From: Termitomyces sp. T153
Lineage: Eukaryota > Basidiomycota > Agaricomycetes > Agaricales > Lyophyllaceae
DNA length: 64,000 nucleotides
Reading direction: 5' to 3'
Assembly (NCBI GenBank): GCA_018296165.2
Contig: JACKQL020000070.1
Span: 186,001-250,000, forward strand
Of this stretch, positions 21,076-31,932 are shown in pieces. The notes under the pieces were generated by a model that had not been told where the DNA came from, made no database searches, and worked only from the letters and a program-made list of their open reading frames with translations. How positions within the stretch are numbered: the first letter of the stretch is position 1; every line of letters starts with the position of its first letter. The position numbers and the translations under genes were made by a program.

Positions 21076-23233
21076 CTATTCAGGGTATTCAGTGTGATTG
21101 CCGTTGTCGGGGTCATTCTTGTAGAACTTCGGGCAGAGCTCGCGGTACGGAGCTAACGCGTTATCAGATGTGGGGGGAGTGATGCTTTCTGAGGAAAGGA
21201 ACGTACGAGGCAGTGTTTGATTCTGTTTCACCATGCCCTCTGGATCTTCAGCAAAGACAACCGCAAGACCACTAGATGGTCGGTTCAGCGCGACATCTTT
21301 GACTCATGGAGTAGAAGCTTACATTTCGAGATGCCAATCAATGTGACTATACAGCCAGGTTCAGTTAGACAGGAAGAATGCACAAGGCCGGGAGATTGAC
21401 ACCCACCAGTGTAGGAACCATGGACCAGCGTTATCAGTTACAAAACGGATCGTGGTTCGACCATCGTCGAAGCCTGTGTCAACAGTGTCCCTACGAACGG
21501 GATTGACAAAGTTATAATCCGTGCTATTTCCACTGCGGACCACCCAAAAAGAATGCTGTATGTACTCGTCAGAATGATGAAAAGAGAAATCCGAGGTAAA
21601 CGTACTCCGTGTAGGTGCCATGGATGCTAGGGATTGGTATAACTCAGCTGCTATGATCCATTGTTATATATCACTTACAGGTCCACCATCTACCGCGCCA
21701 CTCCCATAAATGACCAGTTCAATGACTTTGTTCGGCGGTAACTTATAAACGGCTCCCTTAGGCATAAGGTCTGCCGCGTTAAACGTGCCATTCATAACTT
21801 GAAGGAAAATAGGAACGGAGGGGGGTTTCATCGTGACGTTGTTAACTTCAAATCGCGGGTTTGGATCGTGAAATATGGCGTGTTTGATAGGGATAACAAG
21901 ATCTGCACCACCAGGATGCGGTTTGCCGGGAGGTGTAGCATTGTACAAGGCGTGCAGGTTGACTTCTTTCAGGGGTTTGGTACTGATGAATGTTGTCTTT
22001 GGCTCTACGTCTGGAGCGCCTTTGTATCGGAAGATGGCCGAATTCCTTCCACCATCGAAACCAGGCCGCCCTCTGGTAAACCACGGATCTGCTCGTATCC
22101 AGTAGTTATCGATTTCCTGATCGGCTTTGACAATCACAGAATACCGCTGGCCAGCCCAAACTTCCATAGAATCGACGACAAGTGGTGTGGTATATTCCCC
22201 ATCAGCTTCGATGACCGTCATTTGGTGGTGATGAATTGTGAAATTGAAAGAAGGATCGCAAGATAGGCCGATGACGCGGAAACGATATCTTTTACCCTTT
22301 TCGACATTGATGACGGCTAATTTAGTGGCAGTACCGTTTACAGACCGACCGAGTCCGTTGATGAGGGTAGCCACTGGCCTCTGGGTTCGCAAGGGCGCAG
22401 GTTCATGATACCTAAATGAAGATAAAATAGCTGTATTCTTCGTCATCTTGGAATACTCACCAGTCGGCCAATGTAATGATCGTTGATTCTACGTGTCACT
22501 TGAATAAAAATGTATGCAGACTGTATAATCCAACCTACCATTGTCAACATCATACGAGTCTTTGAAAGGGTCATCAGGGTCGTAGATGACAAAGGCCCCA
22601 CGAAGGCCGTCACAATATTGAGTCGCTTGATTGCCCATAAATAGCCTTGAATGAGTTCTGAATGAAGAGCACGTACAATAATGCGAATGATACCAGTACG
22701 TTCCAACCTGGTGGAAAGATGGGAAGTCGTATTGGAAAGACTCGTTGGGAATTATAGGACACTGCGTAACCATCGCAGCTCCGTCGGCGTAGCTTGTTCC
22801 ATGCTGAAAGATTCCATGCCAGTGCTTCGAATACTGGCATCAGTAATAATGAACGAACCACGAAACAAGACCCCTCACAATAGACGTAGCGCGCAGCATG
22901 GTTTTATTGGTTAATTCATTGATAACTTTGATCTTAAAGCGGTCGCCCTGTGTGGTCAAGTTAGCGACGATACATCGACTAATAGTATTGTTGTAGCAAC
23001 CACCTTTTTACCCGTAATAACTGGTCCAGGGAAAACGCCCCCGGCGAGGACACCACTGTGACAAGATAAGACAGAGAGACCAAATGGTCGAGACTTTGAA
23101 CTGACGAGCGATTGTAGCCATCTGGAGCGATGAAAGCGTTCTTCACAACAAGGTCAGCCACTGGACCAATCGTCACCGCCTGAGCGAGCTGTAGCAAGGC
23201 GCAAAGTTTGAAAAACCGTTTCGGACTCAGCAT
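21076..23233 (-). CDS. laccase (multicopper oxidase)
   Basis: Twelve exons on the minus strand: 23233-23106, 23055-23004, 22947-22879, 22824-22677, 22625-22539, 22488-22461, 22411-21679, 21626-21606, 21555-21407, 21346-21323, 21271-21207, 21152-21076; 526 aa. Family knowledge: secreted laccases oxidise phenols at the type 1 copper and reduce O2 to water at the trinuclear cluster. Seen: a signal peptide starting [19 protein letters not shown]; copper ligand motifs HWHG (84-87), HSH (129-131), HPWHLHG (416-422) and HCHIDWH (471-477). The residue ten after the ligand Cys is Leu, the class 2 axial position. A 21-nt microexon (21606-21626) encodes exactly HPWHLHG; Trp replaces the usual Phe. Introns are 49-60 nt. 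The number of N-x-S/T sites fits secretion. It is convergent with the wax-synthase-like gene, 186 bp apart. Confidence 0.93.
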
Positions 23234-23817
23234 AGTACCAAGTTCGAGTCGATTTTACACAGCTGGGTCTGCCTTTAAAAGTTCTTGAGCGCATCCTTCT
23301 CACTATATTACACAATCCGCCTCTGTTCAGGGATAGAAGACCTTACAAGATTTGAGTTTCTGGCAGGGCGGAATCCCAGTATAAGTAGCTTCTCGCAGAT
23401 TCTCGTTGGCCAACACTAGAAGATTACAGCTATAGTAACCACCAGGCCTTTTGTGACACGCTAAAAGAATTGGTTCATCACAAAAATACTGCTGTCACGA
23501 TTATGTTTTCAAAAGTCGGATGTAGGGGCTCAGCGCTCAGCGCTCAAGCTACGATTGTTTGTGTGCATCCGAGCCGCGCACACAATCATCCAAGGAGAGC
23601 CCCAAGCTCCATGTTAAGTATGTATCATCACGAGCACTATCATCTGACCAGCTTTTCAGTGGTGAGGCAATTCAGCGAGCGAAGACGAAGCAGAACACAA
23701 CTTTTGAGTGGGTCGCGATCGGGACGTGGCCCGCGGCTTTTTCAATGGCTCGAATCGTGATCTAATCGTCTGTGGAAGCAATGACCCGAAAGACCGGAGT
23801 GTCCGAGTTGGAGAGGC

Positions 23818-24115
23818 TCATCTGCTCAAGTTGAGGACATCTCTGAAGTATCCACAGGCGAAGTATGTTCTGTCCTTGCCTCCAGCTTCTACAGTGATGA
23901 GATCGATGTCGGCCGGCGATGAGAGCCCATCAATGTCGAATTCATTACTAGCCTGAGGTAAGATAAAGAGTAAGGCTATCTTAGCTAGATTTTCTGCTGG
24001 AAGGTCCAGAAGTTCTCACCATGCTGAGTGTGCCTGATACTTTGTTAGTTTCTTGAAGTCTTCATCCGTGGGCTCTGTCAGGTACATATCGCATAGTCTC
24101 ACAGTGACAAAGCGA
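23818..24115 (-). pseudogene. possible unrecognised coding remnant
   Basis: Two exon-like pieces on the minus strand, about 24115-24020 and 23952-23818, flank a 67-nt stretch with good GT-AG ends (23953-24019). The first reads LCDMYLTEPTDEDFKKL and the second DGLSSPADIDLITVEAG then KDRTYFACGYFRDV. Both look like genuine protein, but joining them at these splice sites puts the second piece in another frame that stops early. No start exon or homology is recognised. It could be an eroded gene or chance. Confidence 0.25.
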
Positions 24116-24428
24116 GTATATTGCGTGCGTAACTAACGTAAGATATGTTGATGTAGCGGTTCTGGAACACGCCGGAATTGCACGCAACAAACCAGTTGGA
24201 CTTCCCATTAGAACGTTACTGGAACCGTTACTCTCAGAGGTGATGAGGCTCTGGCAACTGCTGGACATTAGCGGGGAAACCCGACCTGCTACAGATTAGC
24301 AAGCACGACGCATGACGGTTAGAGAAGAACGTGAATGCCATGGCAAGTCGCCACATGGATTCGTGCACATAATACCTAGGTACCAGAGAACAGTGATGTT
24401 ATGCGAGAGGACGCAAAATATGCCACAT

Positions 24429-24474
24429 TGACACTGAGTACCCTTGATTGATGACACTGAGTACCCTTGATTGA
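24429..24474. repeat. 23-bp perfect tandem duplication
   Basis: Two identical copies of a 23-bp unit beginning TGACACTGAGTACCC lie side by side at 24429-24451 and 24452-24474. Identity suggests a recent event. It lies outside recognised genes. Confidence 0.9.
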
Positions 24475-24636
24475 AAGGCAGCAACGACCATTCACTGCAG
24501 TGTTTTCCAAGGTATATACATGGTTATCCGGTATAATCTACTCTCGCGGAGAGGTTCCATAGTGATAGTTTTTTTCCACATCCGCTATCCAAGGTATACC
24601 TGTGCGTTTATACGACCTATCCCGCTTTACCCCCGC

Positions 24637-26286
24637 TCAATCATCATCACTTTCTTCACTCGAGGAGTACTCATCATCGCTTGCGTACGCTGCACCGATC
24701 GCCAACTCTTTCAATGACATCGGTTGTCCGTGAGATGTCGGCGCCTCTTCCACAACCGCCGCCAAGAAGTCCTCATCTTCATCGTCGTCATCATCCTCCG
24801 CTTCATCCATGTGCATATTGATCTCCCGCTCAAGCTCATCCATAGTGATATCCTCCGCCTCGTCCGCTGTCTTAGCGGCCTCACCGAATATATCAAATTC
24901 ATCTTCCGTCTCAACTGTCTTACCAACCACAGCGACTTCATCCCATACGTCGTCATCGGACTCAGATCCCACTTCCATAGGTTCCACTGCTGCAACTGAC
25001 GATACTGTCGCAGACACAGGTGGGGGCGGGATGAACGCGGCCGTTGATGCACCTGGGAGCGCAAGCCCGGGTCCCTGCGACGGTCGCGCGCGTTTCGTGG
25101 GCTTTCCAAATTGGAGATCTTCCTCTTCGGCGTCGGAGAAATGATACGAGGCTGAAGTTGAGCCAGAGGCTGGAGGAGCGGGGTCTGGCTCGCGTTTGTG
25201 TTTCTTGCGAGGAAGGGGGACGGGCTTCGGCTGGGGCTTTGAGGCTGGAACGGCTGGGGCGGAAGATGGGGGTGGCACTAGTGTTGGCTTGACGGCACGA
25301 GTTAGTGTTGACAAAGGAGCGGACGATGGTGGTGGTGGTTGTAGTGGTTTGGAGGCTTTCGGTGGGGCAGGGGCCGGTGTCGATATTGGTGTAGGGATTG
25401 GTTTGGAGAGTTTCGTAGATGGCTTTGTAGAGCTTGTCGTTGGCGCGGTCGTCGTCTTACGGGCTGGCTTCTTTGCAAGCGGTGGAGGGGGTGATGGCAA
25501 AACTTCTCCTTCTTCCTCTTCCTCCTCTTCTTCCCGTCTCGAAACTTTGAGGTCTTCGGGAACAATCTCCTGGAAATAATCATCCTCCCCTGTTGCACTC
25601 ACAGATGGGCGTGCTGCCGCTGCATCCAAGAGTTCCTGCTCGAAGTCGTCAGCCCCATCATACCTCGTAGAACGCTTGGTTGGCACTTCTGCAGGTGCTT
25701 TGACTAGATGATACTCTGAATTGCAGTCTGAAGAGCACAACGAAGGACATACAATCGTTTGTGCCTGTTCTGGGTTGATGCGTAAGAGCTAAACCTGATT
25801 CGAGTTTTTCCAGAATAAATGACTAATCGAGTGAGCAATATTGCGACAATGATGGAATTCCACAACTTACTTTCTGAGTCTCGTCATATATCAGTATACA
25901 ATCCCATTCTTGAGCTGGTGCTTCTTGACCGGTCCATTTATGTGCTTCCGAAGACTACGAAGCTTGTCAGCGGGAGGAGGTACTGGAGGGTTCCGCGTCG
26001 TCGAACCTGACTACTAGGTCGCTCAACAGTAACATTACTGCTCGACCCAACAGTTATTCTACCTCTCTTATCAGAGTCTACCGATAGAGGTTTAAAGTTG
26101 TCTGGAATACTTAAACTAACGAAGTATGAAAGGAGCTATTCAATACTCACACCTGAAAGAATAGTATTCTCGAAGTGGTACGGCATTTCGTGGGGCACCA
26201 GATTTACGAGCATTGAGAGCTCGCAGCATTGAAGAGCCAACTGTGACTGATACTTTTTTATCTGAGGGAGTCGCTGAGGCACTCAT
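24637..26286 (-). CDS. RNA polymerase II elongation factor Eaf (ELL-associated factor) homolog
   Basis: Five exons on the minus strand: 26286-26151, 26101-26007, 25954-25871, 25822-25753, 25703-24637; 483 aa. Family knowledge: EAF proteins bind ELL and stimulate transcript elongation by RNA polymerase II in the nucleus. Seen: an N-terminal EAF-type domain spread over the first four exons, with YSFRYNFKPLSVDS, QEWDCILIYDETQ and SFILEKLESGLAL; then a long disordered Pro/Ser/Lys-rich segment with basic clusters (RKKHKRE), and a strongly acidic Asp/Glu/Ser C-terminus ending SSSEESDDD, as expected of EAF transactivation tails. Introns are 48-52 nt. The start ATG opens a Ser/Thr/Lys-rich leader; an alternative shorter start is not excluded. 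Confidence 0.82.
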
Positions 26287-26847
26287 GGTGGTCGGCTAGA
26301 AACAAGACTCCCATTGTTGTCGGTGTTGTCGCTTCGCGATCAACGGCCATGTGACCAGAAATGCTATATATATCGTCAGGCGGTCGGAGCCTGGAACGAT
26401 CTCCGGACTACCACTGACGATCTCACTCTCAACTACATACTTGTTCTTCTAGATCTGAGGGAGGAAACTCATGGAAACAGTTGGTATTTGTTATGATCAG
26501 TGTATGTTATGGTGATTTTTCTTTCTCCAGCGCCTGTTCTACAACTCAACGTCGAGACAAGTTGATATCCCTTGCTCAACCTTAACTTACATTATTCACG
26601 TACATAGACCTCAATTGTCAAAATGGTCGGAATTTGTGTGACATGCATCACATCAAGATAATCTTGTGACATATTCTTGTGTTTTCCTCCAAGTCGTGGC
26701 GAGCACCCATCGGTGGTTTTGGCCACGTCATTCCAGCTTCCCTCTATTATTTCTCGAGTATTGTAAGAACAGCATTTGTAAAAAAAAAAGTAAATAGAAA
26801 AGAACTTGGAGATAGAAGATTCTGACTTGATCCTTTTTTCAGAAACA
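26287..26847. other. divergent intergenic region
   Basis: This 561-bp spacer lies between the EAF gene (-) and the first tandem paralog (+) and should hold both promoters. A TTTTTTCAG just before the ATG at 26848 looks like a 3' splice site, so the downstream gene may have a 5' UTR intron. Confidence 0.5.
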
Positions 26848-28271
26848 ATGATCCCAAAACCAGTCAATGTTGCGCTTTCTATTTACCCCATCCGCAAGCT
26901 CCGTGGTGCTTACCCTTGGTCCTGTAAACAATTTCGAGAATTAAGGGTGAGTAAGAGTAGAAGGAAGACCGATAATTTTATTGCCAATTACTCATGGGCC
27001 AACTGTAGGCTGCCACACGCGACGCGGACAAGCGCTACCTCGACCAAAGTGAAAGCACTCTTGATCAGAGTCCTGCGCAATGGGAAAAATTCAAGCTCGA
27101 AGTTAGTCAACTTGAAACCTCTGATTTTTTCTAAAAAAAAGTCTTTAACTCTTGAGATCCAGATTGTGGCCAAGTTTCCAGAAATCGAAAATTTTGAGAA
27201 TAATTGGCCACTGTTTGTTATACTATCCAACCATAGGAGACTTGAAAGACAATGGGCACGGAATACCAGGACACGCGGAAGGTCAGGATACAAATCAGGC
27301 CATCGTCAGATGTATGTCGGGAAGTCCTTGCCGAGGCGCATTGCGAACTTCACACTAGCTTCAAGTACTGACAGTGATGATGCCACTTGCATTGACCTTG
27401 ATAACGATGACACCACGGAAGAGGTATGCAACATTTTTCCCTGTGTTTTTCTGTTCAATATCCAATTCCCCTGACTCAGAGCTATCCCGAAGTCGTCATG
27501 ACCTTATCCAAACCAAAACCAATTAGTAATCAAACCGTTGGCACAGGACATGCTGCAGTGACCCCATCTCAAATCGTTGGTATTAGCCAACTGACACAAC
27601 GATACGTACAAACCACAGATAACGAGGGAAGCGTCCAGGTATCCAACAGTGGCGCTGTCGCAAGCCATCTTACCAGTCACAGATCTACACTTTCCTATAA
27701 TTGCGATGATAATGCGCAGATAGCGACTGTGTGCCAGAACAAAAAATATTTAATTGACGCCCTTGCTCTCTTGGGGATCGAAAATGACAAACATCTCTTG
27801 ATCCTGAACAAGCTGGCGGAATGGGGTGCAGGACTAGCCGAATTCTTTGATAGTCTTCCAGACGACAAGCTACCACACCTATACAAAGTTGCCGTTCTGA
27901 GCCGCATCAGCAAATTCAATGCGGTGAGATCTCATAGACACTAGATCTTAGGAATCTTGGGCTTACTACTTAGCCTATAGCTGTGCGACAAAAGCCGCCA
28001 CAGTTCTCGTCGTCACGACTATCAGCGACTTTTAACTAATGAAGATTCGTCACCCCTGCTTCAAGCTCTGCTTCATAGGTTCGATCTGGAGGAACTGCAC
28101 CCTTTCTTTCATGCGGCCCATGTAACAACGGATGAAGAATTTCTGATGCTTCAAGGTCTAGATGAACCACAACGTCTGGCGATCTTTGATGGGGAGGATT
28201 TGATGCATATCCAACCATTTCAACGCTGGATTATTGATTTCATTCTCAGACGTGTTGACATGACGGAGTGA
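26848..28271 (+). CDS. unknown protein, tandem paralog copy 1
   Basis: Five exons, 26848-26946, 27009-27101, 27163-27423, 27480-27923 and 27981-28271, give 395 aa. I do not recognise a named family. Seen: an N-terminal module MIPKPVNVALSIYPIRKLRG, a second exon with QWEKFKLEIVAKFPEIENF, a basic segment RTRGRSGYKSGH with GKSLPRRI, a low-complexity middle, and two helical C-terminal modules: ALLGIENDKHLLILNKLAEW and LLHRFDLEELHPFFHAAHV, then PFQRWIIDFI. The C-terminal part alternates Leu like a SAM-type or other helical interaction domain; that is an inference. The copy downstream at 28735 has the same exon architecture, with identical lengths of exons 1 and 2, which supports both models. All introns are 56-62 nt. 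Confidence 0.7.
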
Positions 28272-28734
28272 GTCGATCACTGGCTCTCCATATATCTCGT
28301 ATAGTACCGATAATGCAGCCTCCTGAGTACTACTCATAGTATGATCTCAAGGACTTTTTGTATGATATTGATTCAGGTATATAAGTAATCGTGATACTTT
28401 CTGTTTGTAATGCCATAGTGCTTGCATCCGATGGCCTCCAAAGTCACTGAGGGACACAGGCATCGGCAAAGCCTCTGGCAGGGAAGTGGCATGGTAGAGC
28501 CACAATCGATATTGAATTTTGGCTTGAAAAAAGCCAGTCCTATTGCTCGGGAGGAAACCAAAGGTTTAGCATGACTTCAAGAAAATGGGTCCAGTCTGAT
28601 CGGACGCACTTGGAGGACTCTGCAATCGCGGACATGCCAGTGGCCAAGCCCGGCTATACGGTGTGACCGAATAATGTGACAGGTCGAGCTTATAAACGAC
28701 CCTTCTCGTTTGCAGTTCCACTTCCAGCTAGTGA
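28272..28734. other. spacer between tandem paralogs
   Basis: About 460 bp without a gene; it should include the 3' UTR of copy 1 and promoter of copy 2. A TTTGCAG 3' splice-like site 20 nt before the ATG of copy 2 mirrors the one before copy 1. Confidence 0.5.
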
Positions 28735-30280
28735 ATGATTCCCAAACCCACAAACACCGAGCTGGCGAAGTATCCGCTCTTCAAGTTGCGTATGATCCAT
28801 CAATGGTCGAAAGATCAACTCAAAGCTCTCCGAGTACGCAAAAAAGTATTTGCTTTCCTGACGATGGTAGATTTGTATTTCACAGGAAGCAGTGTGTTCT
28901 GCCAGTGAAAAGCATCTTGATGTTGATAGGGTACCCAAACAGCAAGACAGTGTAAAATGGAAAAAGTTCAAGGATCAAGTAGCCAATTTGAAATTTAATT
29001 TGATTATTCGTTGACTTTCTTCTCGATACCAGGTCGTAAAAAAGTGTCCCGAACTTGAAGGATTCCGGGACCATTGGCCAATTTACATCTTTCTAAGAAT
29101 GCAAAGGAAAGTTATGAGACAAAGGGAAAGACGGCGAATGAAATCGAAAACTCCCGACCGTCACAATAGACACGTATCTTCAACCTTTGTTGGAAAGCCA
29201 TTACCTCGGCGTATACGATTGGAAAGGGGGAAAACGGTCGCCACCATTGTGGGCCATCCTGTGGCCGAAAAAGTTTTAGCTCATGTTCGCTTTTGCGCTT
29301 TATTTTGGGTTATGTACATTTACTTATCTTCCATTGTCTAGATTTCTGTTCAGCCAACATCCGGGTCCTCTACTGCACAACCTGGTCCATCTCACCTTCT
29401 AGCTCAAGTTCCTCAGCTGCATACTGACAGGGATAATGTACAAGTGATGTATCGATCCGAATCCCATGCCGGGTTGATTGGTAACGATTTGAGAGAACGA
29501 TTTACACAACTCAGCAGTGGGCTATCTCACAAACTAATTCAAGCTCCATGGCCGATTCAACGTACTGGCAGGGACAGCAAACAAGTGATGCGTTGGCCTG
29601 AGGCTTCTACCAAATTAATTGGTAATGGCTGGAGGGAACGACTAAGGAGTAATCACACTGGTTATGTTGCTTGCCTTTTCTGCGATTTCCTTCCAGTTAT
29701 CCCAGCCGGTGCCAAAAGCGAGATAGAGAGGTTCTCACAGACCAAAAGCATCACTGACGTTCTCACTTGCTTGGGCATCGTCAATGACAAACATCTATAT
29801 ATTCTAAACCTGCTCACAACTTGGAATGCTGGACCAAAGGAATTTCTGGGGAGCCTGGGGGAAGGTATGCTGAAGCCGTTGTATAAGTTCTCTCTTCTTG
29901 AACAGTTTCAAAAATATGATCTGGTAAGGTCGAGTCCTTGACTTGAACGAAATGTGGCTGATCAATAACTCTAGTCCGAGACCCTGGGATCGTCGTATCA
30001 AGATATCAGCTGTTGGAGTGGTTGCCCGAACCATCCACAAGGTAACAAGGAGGCTCCACGGAAACTTCAGAGATTACTTGAAAAGTTCGGCATGGAAGAA
30101 CTTGTGCCGGTGTTTAGTGCTGCTCATGTGAAAAGTGACGATGAATATGATTTGCTGTGTGGTTTGGATGAAGTGCAGCGGTCGGTTATCTTCAATGGAG
30201 GCCAGTTTCGACACGTCAGACCGTTCCAGCGCTGGATGATTGACTTCCTACTCGCACATCGTGATATTCTTCTGGACTAA
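28735..30280 (+). CDS. unknown protein, tandem paralog copy 2
   Basis: Five exons, 28735-28833, 28886-28978, 29033-29272, 29342-29923 and 29975-30280, give 439 aa. The protein matches copy 1 module by module: MIPKPTNTELAKYPLFKLRM, KWKKFKDQVVKKCPELEGF, GKPLPRRI, CLGIVNDKHLYILNLLTTW, LEKFGMEELVPVFSAAHV and PFQRWMIDFLL. The central part is longer and unalignable by eye. The third intron has a weak donor (GTTTTAGC), so its 5' end is uncertain. A 36-nt stop-free GT-AG segment inside exon 4 (start GTTATGTTGC, near 29662) might also be spliced. The divergence between copies is high, so the duplication is old. Confidence 0.65.
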
Positions 30281-30462
30281 CACTGACTTCTTTTCCATTT
30301 CTCAAAGAAAGCATGTTGTGTGTCTCTTGCTATCTTTAACTTGCTATGTCTGTTTGTGCATTTTGTCAAGATGTATGTAGTTGTATTTTTTTTTGTTATT
30401 CCATTTTCTTCAAGTAATGTATCGTTGTACACAACTATTGCCCTTGTACCACATTATATATA

Positions 30463-31700
30463 TCAATTTTTCTTTTTCACGTCGTTTGCGTCTGCCCTTT
30501 TACTCCCAATAGAATATGTCATGGTTCCAACAAGCACCATTGCTGCGCCGAACCACATCATGACCATGTCAACATCCGAGTTAGAGCCTTTCCCGCGTCG
30601 TATGAGTCCAAACCCAACAACGCTGAGCACAAGGCTCACAGCCTTCCTCACAACCAACACGAGTGTCACAGTAAGAGAATTAACTCTCGTCGTGAGGCGA
30701 TGGACCCCTGCAACGCAGAACAGTTGCGTCAAGGTATTCAAGAGTAGCGGAAGAGCAGCAGCAGGGATGGTCAATCCCACAAGCTTTTCCAGCGAGAAGG
30801 GAAAAGGAATTGGCATCTGTGGGCCAGCGTTGATGGCATGGATCTGAGCGATAAGGTCTGACCGAACAGAAAAGAACATCGGAAGACCGAGGAAGTGGAG
30901 ATAGAACATGGATTCTTGCCACGCTGGAGGTTCTTTCGCTTTCTGTGAATCCTTAGAGCCATTTGAAGCTGCTGAGCCTGGCGGGGGCGGTCGCCCGTAT
31001 TTGGAATATGTCCAATCTTGGACGAGACCAAGAAGACCAGAGAAAATGAGCGCAAGGGTGAGGATGGTGATACCTGTTGTGTAGATGTATGGGTCCGTGG
31101 ACAGGTTTGATTGGGAAGAATGAGTAGGGGAGGCAGAGAGGGTCGTAAGCATGACACCGAGCGTCACAAGAAGAACAGAGAATACTTGGACAGTCGTATA
31201 TCTAGAAAGTTACGGATTATTTATTAACATTGTTTTGAAGCAGGGATTATGAGAGCAAAGTCGCGTACCGTTTTCCGGCAATAAGCCAACCTAAAAGCAT
31301 GCTGATGATCAATCCACCACTCCTAAAGATGATGTGAACTGTCATAGGTATACGATACCCAAACGCGGCATTATTAAGCAGGGAGATAAAGTAAAATAGA
31401 GCGACTTGGAGTAAATATGGAGTGAGAGGTAGTTTCCTTGGCCGAAATCGTGGGCCATAGTGCGTCCATATAATGTGTTTTGTAAGACCGTGTAGGGATA
31501 TAATAGCAAATTGGAAGAATGTGATCAGAGATCCTGCTTGTGGGTATTCCGAGGTTAGTTGTTCCAATGTGAGAGCATTACTAGTAGCGCCAAGTGTGAG
31601 TCGATTGGAAACAAACCAATAACGAAGTCATTCACCTACAGCAGCCGCCAAATACCAATGACAGAGTTGTGAACCAATCGGACAGAATTGACGCAATCAT
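30463..31700 (-). CDS. UDP-N-acetylglucosamine transporter of the Yea4/SLC35B4 type
   Basis: Three exons on the minus strand, 31700-31636, 31580-31269 and 31201-30463, give 371 aa. Family knowledge: members of this drug/metabolite transporter branch carry UDP-GlcNAc (and UDP-xylose in animals) into the ER or Golgi; yeast Yea4 supports chitin synthesis. Seen: the family start SLVFGGCCSN, LEQLTSEYPQAGSLITFFQF, LTPYLLQVALFYFISLLNNA and HIIFRSGGLIISMLLGWLI, with about ten hydrophobic segments and a C-terminal KKKN that resembles an ER retrieval signal. Its start codon is 232 bp from that of the AsnRS gene on the other strand, so the two probably share a bidirectional promoter. Confidence 0.88.
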
Positions 31701-31932
31701 CGTGAAGTCCTATAAGTCGCTACGTTGCAAACGATTCGTATCAAGCCAAGCAGTGGACACCACTATTATCCGAAGCACTGTCCGCTAGCCATCGATGGGC
31801 CAGAGTTCAAAAATGGTGAAACCATCCTATCGCCGAGCAAGGCCACGTAGATGACCGGGCCGGTGTTCCGTGCCCACAATCTTCCGAGGCAATGCCGACG
31901 TAACTTTTTCAGAATTTTGTGATCAGGTGTAC

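Larger units (their letters stand above)
23234..24636. other. intergenic region with possible gene remnant
   Basis: This 1.4-kb stretch lies between the laccase promoter and the 3' end of the EAF gene. Apart from a 23-bp tandem duplication and two exon-like minus-strand pieces (separate entry), nothing is recognised. A short direct repeat of GCTCAGC occurs near 23528-23545. Confidence 0.45.

Noticed and set aside
19521..23233. Wax-synthase-like gene plus laccase as a biosynthetic cluster
   Set aside because: No terpene synthase, polyketide synthase, P450 or regulator lies nearby; convergent neighbours alone do not support a cluster.
25196..25579. Gly-rich plus-strand frame opposite the EAF gene
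   Set aside because: Antisense reading of the Pro/Ser-rich disordered part of the EAF homolog.
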